The translations under genes and the position numbers were made by a program. The notes beneath the pieces were generated by a model that saw only the letters and a program-made list of their open reading frames with translations, did no database searches and had not been told where the DNA came from. A stretch of DNA of 38,533 nucleotides. Origin: CAYNLG01 sp964397995. Its GTDB lineage: Bacteria > Planctomycetota > Phycisphaerae > FEN-1346. Every line of letters starts with the position of its first letter. Within the stretch, counting starts at the first letter, position 1. The stretch spans positions 1 to 38,533 of the forward strand of contig CAYNLG010000029.1 of assembly GCA_964397995.1 (NCBI GenBank). Reading direction: 5' to 3'. Of the stretch, positions 26,046 to 33,857 are shown one piece after another.

Positions 26046-27068
26046 ATGCCCTGGAGCGACCTGTGGCCGCCGGCGGCGGGGGAGCCCGTCCTGGCCGCCC
26101 ACTTGAGCGACGTGGCGGCGGCGCTGGCGGGGCGGGACGCGCTCGTCCCGGCGGGGGGCGTGCCGGCGGTATCGGCGCGGTTCGAGCCGCTCCGCGGGAC
26201 GCCCGCGGGGGGGACGCCGCCCGCCCGGACCTTCGCGAGCCTCCAGGCCGCGGTCGCCGCGCAGCTCGCCCTGGAATACCCGCTCCGGTGGTGGGACCTG
26301 GGGCGCGAGCAGCTCTACACGCTGCCGGCGCTCTGTCAGGATGCCTTCGGCGCCGCCGGCTGGACCTGCGACCTGACGGCCACCGAGGGGGGCGCGTACG
26401 TGAACCGGTGGCGACCGGCGGTGGCGGCGGTGCCGGGGGAGCTCTACCACGCGGTGAACCGGCTGACGCGGTTGCGGGTGCTGCCGTCGGCCTCGGTGTC
26501 GGTCGTCGCCGACAGCGTGTACCGGCTGGGGTTCGGGATCACGGACTGGCCGACGGACCGGGCGGACACGTTCGCGCTCTTCGACGGGGCCGACGACGGG
26601 GTCCGGACGGGCCTGGCGTATCACTGCGGCCTCGGGGCGGCGCTCTACGACGACGGCTTCACGCAGCAGTGGTTGCTGGAGCCGCGGGCCCTGCGGATGA
26701 CCTTTCCCACGGAGGCCCTCGCCGGGGCGACGGTCGCGTCGGCGCGGCTGGCGTTCACGGCGGAGGCGCCCGGGGGCGCGGCCGACTTCGAGGCGGCTTT
26801 CCCCGTCGAGGTAACGGACGCGGGCGGGATCCCCTTTGCCGCGTTCGACTCCGACGCCCACGGCGCCCGCGCCCTGGCCGTGCCACTGGAGGCCGTGCGG
26901 ACGGACGCCGAGACGGTCTTCCACGTTCGCTCCGCGCGGCCCGACACGGACGACCGGCCGGCCTGGGTGCCCGGCGGGCCGAACTACTCGAGCACCTACC
27001 GGGAGGGGCTGGCGGTGGCCGGCCCGGTTCGGCTGATCGTGGAGGTGGCCTTTGAGTACCACGGATGA
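26046..27068 (+). CDS. Cassette structural protein of unknown function
   Basis: The 340-residue protein has an N-terminal helical part (PWSDLWPPAAGEPVLAAHLSDVAAALAG) and a long beta-rich remainder with a Trp/Tyr-rich core (EYPLRWWDLGREQLYTLPALC) and a beta sandwich at the end (ATVASARLAFTAEA...VRLIVEVAFEYH). The first 30 residues resemble the start of tail-fibre or baseplate proteins that anchor to a particle, but no family can be named. GGAGG lies five bases before the ATG. Its 3' end overlaps the next gene by 17 bases. Confidence 0.5.
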   Translation: MPWSDLWPPAAGEPVLAAHLSDVAAALAGRDALVPAGGVPAVSARFEPLRGTPAGGTPPARTFASLQAAVAAQLALEYPLRWWDLGREQLYTLPALCQDAFGAAGWTCDLTATEGGAYVNRWRPAVAAVPGELYHAVNRLTRLRVLPSASVSVVADSVYRLGFGITDWPTDRADTFALFDGADDGVRTGLAYHCGLGAALYDDGFTQQWLLEPRALRMTFPTEALAGATVASARLAFTAEAPGGAADFEAAFPVEVTDAGGIPFAAFDSDAHGARALAVPLEAVRTDAETVFHVRSARPDTDDRPAWVPGGPNYSSTYREGLAVAGPVRLIVEVAFEYHG

Positions 27069-27432
27069 CGGTGGCCGCGGGGCATTCGTGACGCGCGAGG
27101 TGTGCGCGGCCATCCATGCGGAGCAGCAGGAAGCCAACCGGCGGACGTGGGACGAGCTGCGCGGGCTGAGGCGGCTGCTGGTCGCCGTCGTGCTGGGGGG
27201 CCAGCTCTTCGCGGGCGGGCTCCAGCTCGCGGGCACCGCCTGGTGGTTCCAGGAACACGCCGCCCATCCGCACCCCGTGACGGCCCGGGCCCTGGAGCAG
27301 GTCCGGGCGGAGGTGCGGCAGGACCTGCGTGAGATGCGGGCGGATTTGCGAGCCCTGTCGGCCGCCCAGGGCGGGCGCCCGGCGCCCTCGCCGGCCGCCG
27401 ACCCAGAGAAGGAGACCCGAGATGACCCGTAA
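27052..27432 (+). CDS. Small single-span membrane protein with coiled coil
   Basis: The 126-residue protein starts at TTG, six bases after GGAGG. It has a cytoplasmic N terminus of about 43 residues, one membrane span (LLVAVVLGGQLFAGGLQLAG), then an outside helical coiled coil (ALEQVRAEVRQDLREMRADLRAL) and a Pro-rich end. The overlap with a lipoprotein gene after it resembles the spanin pair Rz/Rz1 or a holin/antiholin module of phages. It could equally be a membrane anchor of the particle. The overlap with the previous gene is 17 bases. Confidence 0.5.
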   Translation: MSTTDDGGRGAFVTREVCAAIHAEQQEANRRTWDELRGLRRLLVAVVLGGQLFAGGLQLAGTAWWFQEHAAHPHPVTARALEQVRAEVRQDLREMRADLRALSAAQGGRPAPSPAADPEKETRDDP

Positions 27433-27931
27433 CCGATGCGTGGCGGTCGCGCTGGTGGCCGCGCTGTGCCTGGCGGCCGGGGGCTGCGTGCCCCGGGCCT
27501 GTGTCGAGAGCCAGCGGCGCCAACTGGCCGCCTGGGTCCAGTACCGCGACGAGATGGCAGCCTATCACGGCAAGGTCCGCGACCACCTGGTGGCGGAGAA
27601 GGAGGCGGAACTGGACACGGCGCTGGCGGCGACGCTTACGCAGGGGGCCGACGACGAGGGCCGCGTGGCTCTGGCGGACGTGGCGGCCTCGCTGGAGGCC
27701 CGGCGCGCCAAGGGCCGGGCCTTCGCCGAGAGCGTGGGGCGGCTGGACGCCCAGTTCGGGGAGCGGCAGGCGCTGGCGGGGCGGGCGATCGCCCTGGCCC
27801 GCGCGACGCTGGACGTGATGGAGACCTACGCGCGGCTGCCGGCCGCGCTGCGCAACCTGTTCGTCCGGGAGGTCGAGGCCGACGCCCTCCTGGACCGTGA
27901 CCCGTCGGCCCGGAGCGAGCGCGATGAGTGA
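27422..27931 (+). CDS. Lipoprotein of the cassette, possible outer spanin
   Basis: The 169-residue protein has a lipoprotein signal (VALVAALCLAAGGC), so Cys21 would be lipidated, followed by a helical, charged body without known motifs. It overlaps the preceding membrane-protein gene by 11 bases. A lipoprotein overlapping an inner-membrane coiled-coil gene is the arrangement of two-component spanins, which fuse the two membranes in phage lysis. Length and helix content are larger than typical Rz1, so this is an inference. A housekeeping lipoprotein is less likely because of the tight overlap. Confidence 0.45.
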   Translation: MTRNRCVAVALVAALCLAAGGCVPRACVESQRRQLAAWVQYRDEMAAYHGKVRDHLVAEKEAELDTALAATLTQGADDEGRVALADVAASLEARRAKGRAFAESVGRLDAQFGERQALAGRAIALARATLDVMETYARLPAALRNLFVREVEADALLDRDPSARSERDE

Positions 27932-28196
27932 GACCGAGAGCCGCCTGAAGCGGACGGCCCTGGCGTTCCTGGAGGCGGCGGGAGCGGCGGAGCAGGCCGC
28001 CCGGGCCGCCGGCGAAGACCCCCTGGCGGAGGTCGAGACGGCCTTGTTCGACCTGGACGAATTCGAACCGGTCATCGGCGAGGCCGACCTGGTGGGCCTC
28101 AAGGACCGGCTGTACCGCGAGCAACTCCTGCCGCAGACTGTCCTGGACCTGGTGGCGCTGGCGCGCCAGGTGGCGGCGGCGCTGCTCGACGGGTGA
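27924..28196 (+). CDS. Short helical protein of the cassette
   Basis: The 90-residue acidic protein is all helical (RLKRTALAFLEAAGAAEQAARAAGEDP, then EADLVGLKDRLYREQLLPQT). It starts eight bases within the end of the preceding lipoprotein gene and has no hydrophobic signal. I recognise no family. Its position suggests a regulator, chaperone or accessory protein of the module. Confidence 0.45.
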   Translation: MSETESRLKRTALAFLEAAGAAEQAARAAGEDPLAEVETALFDLDEFEPVIGEADLVGLKDRLYREQLLPQTVLDLVALARQVAAALLDG

Positions 28197-28252
28197 GGCG
28201 CCCGCGCGGCGAACGCGGGCCCGAGGCAGGAACGGAACGAAAGGAGACGGCG

Positions 28253-28480
28253 ATGGTCGAACTGGTGCGGAGCAAGAAGTTGATCCTGAGCCTGGTGGGC
28301 ATCGCGGCGGTGGTGGGCCTGGTGCTCGCGGGGCGGGACCTGGAGACGGTGAAGTGGGTGGGCGGGTTCATCGCGGGCATCGTGGCCAGCCTCAACCTGG
28401 GCCAGGGATTTGCCGATGGACTCTCGGACGGGCGCACGAGCGCCACGGCGGAGCGCGGCGCGTCCCGGGCCTCCCGGTAA
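28253..28480 (+). CDS. Small membrane protein, holin-like
   Basis: The 75-residue protein has two hydrophobic segments (LILSLVGIAAVVGLVLA and VKWVGGFIAGIVASLNLG) separated by a short charged turn, then a Ser/Arg-rich tail. This is the size and layout of class II holins, which make membrane lesions that release an endolysin. AAAGGAG precedes the ATG. No endolysin is encoded in the cassette. The last gene before the histidine kinase. Confidence 0.5.
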   Translation: MVELVRSKKLILSLVGIAAVVGLVLAGRDLETVKWVGGFIAGIVASLNLGQGFADGLSDGRTSATAERGASRASR

Positions 28481-28484
28481 GCCG

Positions 28485-28500
28485 GCGGGGGCCGATTTTT
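28485..28500 (+). terminator. Weak terminator-like hairpin after the cassette
   Basis: A four-pair stem (CGGC-GGGG-GCCG) is followed by ATTTTT. It may end the cassette transcript before the histidine kinase gene. Confidence 0.3.
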
Positions 28501-28502
28501 CG

Positions 28503-28531
28503 GTGACATCGGAGCCCCTGCCGCGTACAAC
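28503..28531 (+). promoter_or_regulatory. Possible promoter of the FHA-GAF kinase gene
   Basis: GTGACA (28503-28508) and TACAAC (28526-28531) have a 17-base spacer, 75 bases before the ATG. The match is moderate. Confidence 0.35.
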
Positions 28532-28605
28532 AGGGTGGACACGTGTCCCACGGCTCACGTCGCCGGGCTGTCCGTACCGCCTCTTCTGAGGGCATGGTCT
28601 AGCCG

Positions 28606-30279
28606 ATGCCACGATTGACAGTCATCCAGGGCCCTGATCGGGGCAAGACGTTCGAGATCAACGGGGACGAGACGCGCGTCGGGCGCGACCCCGAGTGCGA
28701 GGTGTGCTTGCGCGACCCCGGCGTCAGCCGCCATCATGCCAGCCTGCTGGCCGAGGGCGACGGCTACGTCCTGCGCGACGCGGGGTCGGCCAACGGGACG
28801 CACGTCAACGGGGTGCGGATCACCGAGGCGCCGATCGAGGCGGGGGATCAGATCCGCGTCGGGAACTCGATCCTCGCCGTCGGCCGCCCCATGGCCGAGG
28901 GCACGGTGGTCGAGCACCACGGGCTGCCGATCCGCGTCGATTCGGAAGACCGGCTCGACATCTCGATCATCAGCACCGAGACGGCCACGGGCTCGCCGCA
29001 CCTGGCGTTTGCCGGGGGCGGGGACATGACCGAGATGCAGACCAGCGTGGCGGGGCTGCGGGCGCTGTACCGCATCGCCGACATGCTGGCCCACGGCTAC
29101 GACATCGACGGCCTGCTCCGGAGCATCCTGGACATGGTCTTCGACGTGGTGGACGCCGACCGCGGCGCGATCCTGCTGCTGGACGAGCAGACGGGGACGA
29201 TGGTGCCGCGCGCGGTCCGGTTCCGCGAGGAGCTGCTGGAGGAGATCCGGCGCGAGCAGGGCGGGGAGCCCGTCGGCCCGACGGAGAAGGCCCCGCCGAT
29301 CAGCGTCAGCCGCACGATCATCAACTACGTGCTGAAGCGCGGCGAGGGGGTGCTCTCGACCAACGCGATGCAGGACCGGCGGTTCGAGGAGGGCGAGAGC
29401 GTCCAGGACTACGGCATCCGCAGCGCCATCTGCGTGCCCATCCACGGGCGGGACCAGATCCTCGGCATCATCCACGTCGACACGCACATGAGCCAGGGCC
29501 AGTTTGCCCCCGAAGACCTGAAGCTGATGACCGCCATCGGCCAGCAGACGGGCCTGGCGGTGGCCAATGCCAAGCTCATGGCGAGCCAGGTCCAGCAGGA
29601 GCGGCTGGCGGCCGTGGGCCAGGCGGTGGCCAGCCTGTCGCACTCGATCAAGAACATCCTGCAGGGCATCCAGGGGGGGTCGCACGTCATCGAAACGGGC
29701 CTCGGGCGCGAACAGCCCGGCCGCGTCCGCGAAGGCTGGGACGTCGTCAGCCGCAACCTCCACCGCATCAACTCCCTGGTCATGGACATGCTCAGCTACA
29801 GCCGCCAAGCCCCCGCCAACCGGCACAAGGGCAACGTCAACGCGGTGGTCCGCGAGGTGGCGGAGCTGGCGCAGGGGCGGGCCGACGAGAAGCGGGTCGA
29901 GCTGAACACGGAACTGGACACGGACCTGCCGGAGATTCCGATCGACGCCAGTGGCCTGCACCACGCGCTGTTGAACATCGTCGACAACGCGCTGGACGCC
30001 GTGCCCACCCTGAAGGGGAAGGTCGACATCGCGACGCAGCTCTCGCCCAAGGGCAATGAGGTCTGGATCGTCGTGGCCGATAACGGGCCGGGCCTGTCGC
30101 GCGAGGACCAGGCCCAGGTCTTCCAGCCGTTTTTCACGACGAAGGGGCAGAAAGGCACGGGGCTGGGGCTGGCGGCGGCGGCGAAGATCGTCGAGGAGCA
30201 CCACGGCCGCCTCGGCGTCAAGAGCACCCCCGGGAAGGGCGCCGCCTTTATCGTCCAGCTGCCGAAGGCGGAGGCGTAG
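28606..30279 (+). CDS. Histidine kinase with FHA and GAF domains
   Basis: The 557-residue soluble protein has an FHA phosphothreonine-binding domain (about 1-95; GRDPECEV, SRHHASL and SANGTHVNG are the binding motifs), a linker, a GAF sensor domain (about 145-330; with CVPIHGRDQILGIIHVDT), then a histidine kinase core. The phosphoacceptor is His346 in SLSHSIKN, where Ser replaces the usual Glu after His. The ATPase has the N box NIVDNALDAV, G1 DNGPGL, F box FQPFFTTK and G2 GTGLGL. No receiver gene is adjacent, so the partner is encoded elsewhere; the receiver-HTH regulator at the start of the window is one possibility. It probably links Ser/Thr kinase signals or small ligands to a two-component output. 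It meets the clpP gene end to end with a seven-base gap. Confidence 0.9.
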   Translation: MPRLTVIQGPDRGKTFEINGDETRVGRDPECEVCLRDPGVSRHHASLLAEGDGYVLRDAGSANGTHVNGVRITEAPIEAGDQIRVGNSILAVGRPMAEGTVVEHHGLPIRVDSEDRLDISIISTETATGSPHLAFAGGGDMTEMQTSVAGLRALYRIADMLAHGYDIDGLLRSILDMVFDVVDADRGAILLLDEQTGTMVPRAVRFREELLEEIRREQGGEPVGPTEKAPPISVSRTIINYVLKRGEGVLSTNAMQDRRFEEGESVQDYGIRSAICVPIHGRDQILGIIHVDTHMSQGQFAPEDLKLMTAIGQQTGLAVANAKLMASQVQQERLAAVGQAVASLSHSIKNILQGIQGGSHVIETGLGREQPGRVREGWDVVSRNLHRINSLVMDMLSYSRQAPANRHKGNVNAVVREVAELAQGRADEKRVELNTELDTDLPEIPIDASGLHHALLNIVDNALDAVPTLKGKVDIATQLSPKGNEVWIVVADNGPGLSREDQAQVFQPFFTTKGQKGTGLGLAAAAKIVEEHHGRLGVKSTPGKGAAFIVQLPKAEA

Positions 30280-30286
30280 CGCCGGG

Positions 30287-30904
30287 TCAGCCTTGCCCGG
30301 CGCTGGCGCGCGGCAGTTGGCGGATGATTTCGTCCGCGAGGCCGTACTCGACGGCCTCTTCGGCGCTCATGAACCGGTCGCGGTCCACGTCTTCCTCGAT
30401 CCGCTCCAGCGTCTGGCCGGTGTGATCGGCCAGGATCTGGTTCAGCCTCGCGCGCAGCCGCAGAATCTCCTCGGCCTGGATGCTGATGTCGGTCGCCGTG
30501 CCGCGCGCCCCGCCCAGGGGCTGGTGGATAAGGACGCGGCCGTTGGGGAGGAGGAAGCGTTTGCCGGCGGCGCCGGCGGCCAGGAGGACGGCCCCCATGC
30601 TGGCGGCCTGGCCGAGGCAGTAGGTGGCGACGTCGCAACTGACGAACTGCATGGTGTCGTAGATGGCGAGGCCCGCCGTGATGAGCCCGCCGGGGGAGTT
30701 CACGTAGAGGCGGATATCGGCGTCGGCGTCCTCGTTCTGGAGGAACAGGAGCTGGGCGATGATGAGGTTGGCCGAATCGTCGTCGACCTCGCCGCCCAGG
30801 AAGATGATCCGGTCCTTCAGAAGGCGGCTGTAGATGTCGTAGGACCGTTCGCCGCGGCCGGTCTGCTCGACGACGATCGGGATCAGCTGGTTGCGGGTGG
30901 CCAT
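30287..30904 (-). CDS. clpP: ATP-dependent Clp protease proteolytic subunit (second copy)
   Basis: The 205-residue serine peptidase of the ClpP barrel works with an AAA+ unfoldase. The catalytic triad is intact: Ser102 in GQAASMGA, His127 in LIHQPLGG and Asp176 in DVDRDRFM. The sequence is close to the canonical housekeeping ClpP. It is the last gene of the tig-clpP-clpP group, with AAGGAA before ATG and 19 bases after the upstream paralogue. No clpX follows, which is unusual, since clpX often adjoins clpP. The two copies may form one mixed barrel. Confidence 0.9.
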   Translation of the reverse strand: MATRNQLIPIVVEQTGRGERSYDIYSRLLKDRIIFLGGEVDDDSANLIIAQLLFLQNEDADADIRLYVNSPGGLITAGLAIYDTMQFVSCDVATYCLGQAASMGAVLLAAGAAGKRFLLPNGRVLIHQPLGGARGTATDISIQAEEILRLRARLNQILADHTGQTLERIEEDVDRDRFMSAEEAVEYGLADEIIRQLPRASAGQG

Positions 30905-30923
30905 AGGGGGGTTCCTTCGCGGG

Positions 30924-31544
30924 TCAGCCCTGCTCGTTCTGTTCCAGGACCTCGTCGACGAGGCCGTAGTCCTTGGCCTCCCGGGCGGAGAGGTAGCGGT
31001 CGCGTTCGGTCTCGCGGCGGATTTTGTCAGGGTCCTGGCCGGTGTGGTGGGCGAAGATCGTGATGAGGGTTTCCTTGTCCTTGAGGACTTCCTTGGCGGC
31101 GATCTCGATGTCGGCCGCCTGGCCCCCGACCTCGCCGGCCGGCTGGTGGAGCATGACCTTGGCGTGCGGCAGGGCATAGCGCTTGCCGGCGGCGCCGCCC
31201 GCCAGGAGCAGGGCGGCGCCGCTGGCGGCCAGGCCGATCGCGTAGGTCGCCACGGGCGAGTCGAGGAACTGCATCGTGTCGTAGATGGCCAGGGTGCTGG
31301 AGACGTAGCCGCCGGGGGAGTTGATGTAGAGGCTGATCTCCTGGTTCCGTTTCTCGCTCTGGAGGTACAGGAGCTTCATGACGATCGCGTTGGCCGCGTG
31401 ATCGTCAATCACCCCCTCCAGGAAGATGATACGGTTCTCCAGCAGGAGGTCGGCCAGGGTCATCCACCGCTGCTGCTGGGGATTCATGAGGGCATCCGTC
31501 GGCCGCACCAGGTGGCGGTGGGGCAGGTCCGGGGTGGGCGGCAT
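30924..31544 (-). CDS. ClpP-family serine protease (first copy)
   Basis: The 206-residue ClpP paralogue keeps a complete triad: Ser108 in GLAASGAA (where standard ClpP has GQAASMAA), His133 in VMLHQPAG and Asp182 in RDRYL. The substituted active-site strand may alter substrate preference or pairing. An N-terminal extension of about 20 residues precedes MNPQQQRWMT, and the ATG at 31544 was chosen because GGGAGG lies upstream. It is between tig and clpP in the same orientation, so it probably forms mixed complexes with the downstream ClpP, as in other bacteria with two paralogues. Confidence 0.85.
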   Translation of the reverse strand: MPPTPDLPHRHLVRPTDALMNPQQQRWMTLADLLLENRIIFLEGVIDDHAANAIVMKLLYLQSEKRNQEISLYINSPGGYVSSTLAIYDTMQFLDSPVATYAIGLAASGAALLLAGGAAGKRYALPHAKVMLHQPAGEVGGQAADIEIAAKEVLKDKETLITIFAHHTGQDPDKIRRETERDRYLSAREAKDYGLVDEVLEQNEQG

Positions 31545-31581
31545 GGGTCCTCCCTTCGCGGGCTGTGCGGGCGCGGGCCCG

Positions 31582-32952
31582 TCACGTGGTCTCGGCGTCG
31601 TCCTGGGCCTCGTCGGCGTCGGCGGGAGCGGCCGCCTCGGTCTCAGGGGCCTCGGCCTCCTCCTCTTCGTCGCTCTCGGCCCGCTCCAGCAACCGCCGCA
31701 TCACCTTGTCCTCGACGATCTGCTGCCGCAGGCTGTCCAGCGAGCCGCGCTGCTCCATCTCCTCGCGGACGCGGGCCTCGCGGCGACCGCCGCGGGCGGC
31801 GATGTAGCGGACGCGGGCGTCGACCTCGGCGTCGGTCGCCTCGACGCCCTCGCGCTTGGCCAGGGCGTCCATGATGAAGAACAGTTTCAGGTCGCGGGTC
31901 GCCCGCTCGCTCGTTTCGCTGCGGAGCTCCTCCTCGCGGGCCTGGACCTGGTCGGCGGGCATCCCCCGCATCATCAGGTTCACGAGTTCGCGCTGCAGGA
32001 CCCGCTCGGTGTGCCGCTTTGCCAGGTCCTCCGGCAGCTCGAGCTCGGTGTGCTCGACGAGCCAGTCCTGGACGGCGTCGCGGCGCTTGCGCTCGGCCGC
32101 CTCGGCTGCCTCGGCTTCCTGCTGGCGGCGGAGGCCGTCCTTCAGGGCGTCCATCGACTCGTATCCGCTCTGCTCCAGCAGGGCCTCGTCGTCCGGCTCC
32201 ACGTGCCGCAGGATGCCTTTCACCTTGACCGTGACCGTTGCGTCCTTGCCCTTCAGGTCCTCGCGCTGGCTCGTCTCGCCGAGGGTCAGCGTGTCGGCCT
32301 TCTCGCCGCCGACCTTGGCCCCCTTGACGAGGTCCGGGAACGCGTCCAGGGCCATGCCTTCGACGGCGATACCCGCCACCGGCAGCCGCACGTCCTCGCG
32401 GTCCACGACGGCCTCGCCATCGATCTCGATCTTCAGATCGCCTTGGACGTAGTCCTCGTCCTGGACCGCCGCGCCCTCGTCCTCGACGGCCTGGGGCGTG
32501 GCGTGCATGCGGCGGAAGCGCGTGAGGGCCTCCTCGACGTCCTCGTCCGAGACGCTCACGTCCTCGTCCTCGACGGGGATGTCCGAGGTGTCGGGCAGCT
32601 CGAACTCCGGCCGCACCTCCACCTCGACGGAGAACTCGAGCGGCCCTTCCTCGGGGAGCTCGATGGCGTCGAGGTCGACGTCTGGGTCGCCGAGGACGTC
32701 CAGCTTCTCCTGTTCCAGGGCCTTCGGCAGCCCGTCGGCGATGAGCTTGGCCTGGACCTCCTCGGCCACCGCCCGGTGGAACCGCTTCTCGACCAGCCGC
32801 CGCGGGGCGTGCCCGGGCCGGAACCCCGGCACGAGGGCCTCGCCCTGGAGCTCGTCGAAGCGTTCGTCGAAGGCCTTGTCGATCTCCTCGCGGGGGATGC
32901 GGACCGTCAGCTTCTTCTTGCAGACCCCGATCTCTTCCACGGTCACGTCCAT
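31582..32952 (-). CDS. tig: Trigger factor
   Basis: The 456-residue ribosome-bound chaperone and peptidyl-prolyl isomerase has the N-terminal ribosome-docking motif PGFRPGHAPRRLVEKRF (GFRxGxxP signature, about residues 44-60), an FKBP-like domain in the middle (about 155-240) and a long helical C-terminal arm region, ending in an unusually acidic tail (about 430-456, EDEEEEAEAPETEAAAPADADEAQDD-like). The ATG at 32952 has GGAGAGGGAG upstream; a longer open frame is not supported. The usual tig-clpP order is kept here. Acidic tails occur in several planctomycete homologues, but this is from memory. Confidence 0.92.
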   Translation of the reverse strand: MDVTVEEIGVCKKKLTVRIPREEIDKAFDERFDELQGEALVPGFRPGHAPRRLVEKRFHRAVAEEVQAKLIADGLPKALEQEKLDVLGDPDVDLDAIELPEEGPLEFSVEVEVRPEFELPDTSDIPVEDEDVSVSDEDVEEALTRFRRMHATPQAVEDEGAAVQDEDYVQGDLKIEIDGEAVVDREDVRLPVAGIAVEGMALDAFPDLVKGAKVGGEKADTLTLGETSQREDLKGKDATVTVKVKGILRHVEPDDEALLEQSGYESMDALKDGLRRQQEAEAAEAAERKRRDAVQDWLVEHTELELPEDLAKRHTERVLQRELVNLMMRGMPADQVQAREEELRSETSERATRDLKLFFIMDALAKREGVEATDAEVDARVRYIAARGGRREARVREEMEQRGSLDSLRQQIVEDKVMRRLLERAESDEEEEAEAPETEAAAPADADEAQDDAETT

Positions 32953-33055
32953 CGGCTCTCCCTCTCCGGCGAGGCCGCGCCGCCGGCCGGTATGGCCGGA
33001 GACGGCCCGCCTTCGCGGCCCATTATGCGGGCGCAGCGGCCCGGTACGCCTCCCC

Positions 33056-33109
33056 AAAAGGAAAAAGCGGCCTCGGCAGGACCGGCCGGCCGGTCCTGGT
33101 CGAGCCGCG
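33056..33109 (-). terminator. Intrinsic terminator of tRNA-Gly
   Basis: On the minus strand a long stem (GCGG-CTCG outer arm, inner AGGACCGG paired with CCGGTCCT) ends in TTTTTCCTTTT. It lies 21 bases after the tRNA 3' end and ends before the trigger factor gene. Confidence 0.7.
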
Positions 33110-33129
33110 CGGCGGCACGCCTAAGAGGA

Positions 33130-33204
33130 TGGAGCGGGTGATGGGATTTGAACCCACGACAGCAACGTTGGCAACGTTGTGCTCTACCCCTGAGCTACAC
33201 CCGC
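33130..33204 (-). tRNA. tRNA-Gly (anticodon GCC)
   Basis: The minus-strand cloverleaf is complete. The acceptor arms are GCGGGTG and CACCCGC, with discriminator T and an encoded CCA. The D arm is GCTC-AGGGGTA-GAGC, the anticodon arm is CAACG-TTGCCAA-CGTTG with GCC, and the T arm is GTGGG-TTCAAAT-CCCAT. Its own promoter (33299-33272) and terminator flank it. Confidence 0.97.
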
Positions 33205-33271
33205 TCACGGCGTTTCGACCGAGGAGCCCGGGACCATCCGTAACGGACCCACCGAGCACCTGCGGCCCATT

Positions 33272-33299
33272 AGTATAGCCCGGTGGGAACCCGATGCAA
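33272..33299 (-). promoter_or_regulatory. Promoter of tRNA-Gly
   Basis: Minus-strand TTGCAT (33299-33294) and TATACT (33277-33272) have a 16-base spacer. The predicted start is about 60 bases before the mature tRNA. Confidence 0.65.
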
Positions 33300-33337
33300 C
33301 CCCATTTTTGCCGACCTGTGCCGCGCGCCGCGGCCCC

Positions 33338-33367
33338 TTGCGGGGGCGTCCGGCGGCCCGCTACAAT
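33338..33367 (+). promoter_or_regulatory. Promoter of yraN
   Basis: TTGCGG (33338-33343) and TACAAT (33362-33367) have an 18-base spacer. The predicted start near 33374 argues for a short leader and against the upstream starts. Confidence 0.6.
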
Positions 33368-33394
33368 CCGTGCGACCCGCGGGGGATGCGCCGC

Positions 33395-33820
33395 ATGCTC
33401 GACTGGCTCTGGCACCGCCGCCCCGACCGTCGCACGGACCGCCGGAAGCGCGGCGACCGGGGGGAGAAGCTCGCGGAGAAGCTGCTGAAGCGCCAGGGGC
33501 ACCGGATCCTCGCCCGCAACGTGCGGTTTCCGCGGGGGGAACTGGACCTTGTGGCCCTCGACAAGGCCTCCGGGGCGGTCGTCTTCGTCGAGGTCCGGGC
33601 CCGGACGGCCCGCCCTGGCGGCCCGGCGCCCGACCCGGCCGGCACCGTCACGCTGCGCAAACGCCGCCGCGTCCTCCGTGCCGCCCAGACCTTTCTGAAA
33701 CAGCGCAAGGTCGGCTTCGACCGGCCCTTGCGGTTCGACGTCGTGGCGGTTACCTTCGGGTCGGAGGGCCCGCCGGAGGTCAAGCACATCCGGGCGGCCT
33801 TCGACGCCGACGGTGCCTGA
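33395..33820 (+). CDS. YraN family (UPF0102) endonuclease-like protein
   Basis: The 141-residue protein has the UPF0102 core: GDRGEKLAEKLLKRQGHRILARNVRFPRGELDLVA followed by VVFVEVRART. This is a PD-(D/E)xK nuclease fold with Glu and Asp in ELDLVA and Glu-x-Arg in VEVRAR. Members are linked to DNA processing and recombination, but the precise role is unknown. Two starts compete, 33386 and 33395; 33395 has GGGGGA at eight bases. Its end overlaps the reading frame of the longer tatD option but not the chosen start. Confidence 0.85.
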   Translation: MLDWLWHRRPDRRTDRRKRGDRGEKLAEKLLKRQGHRILARNVRFPRGELDLVALDKASGAVVFVEVRARTARPGGPAPDPAGTVTLRKRRRVLRAAQTFLKQRKVGFDRPLRFDVVAVTFGSEGPPEVKHIRAAFDADGA

Positions 33821-33857
33821 GCCGCCCGCCATCGCCGTGAACCGGGACCGCCGCTCC

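Noticed and set aside
33130..33204. tRNA-Gly as the attachment site of the viral cassette
   Set aside because: It lies 4.6 kb beyond the last cassette gene with housekeeping genes between, has its own terminator, and I saw no copy of its 3' end near 15.9 kb.
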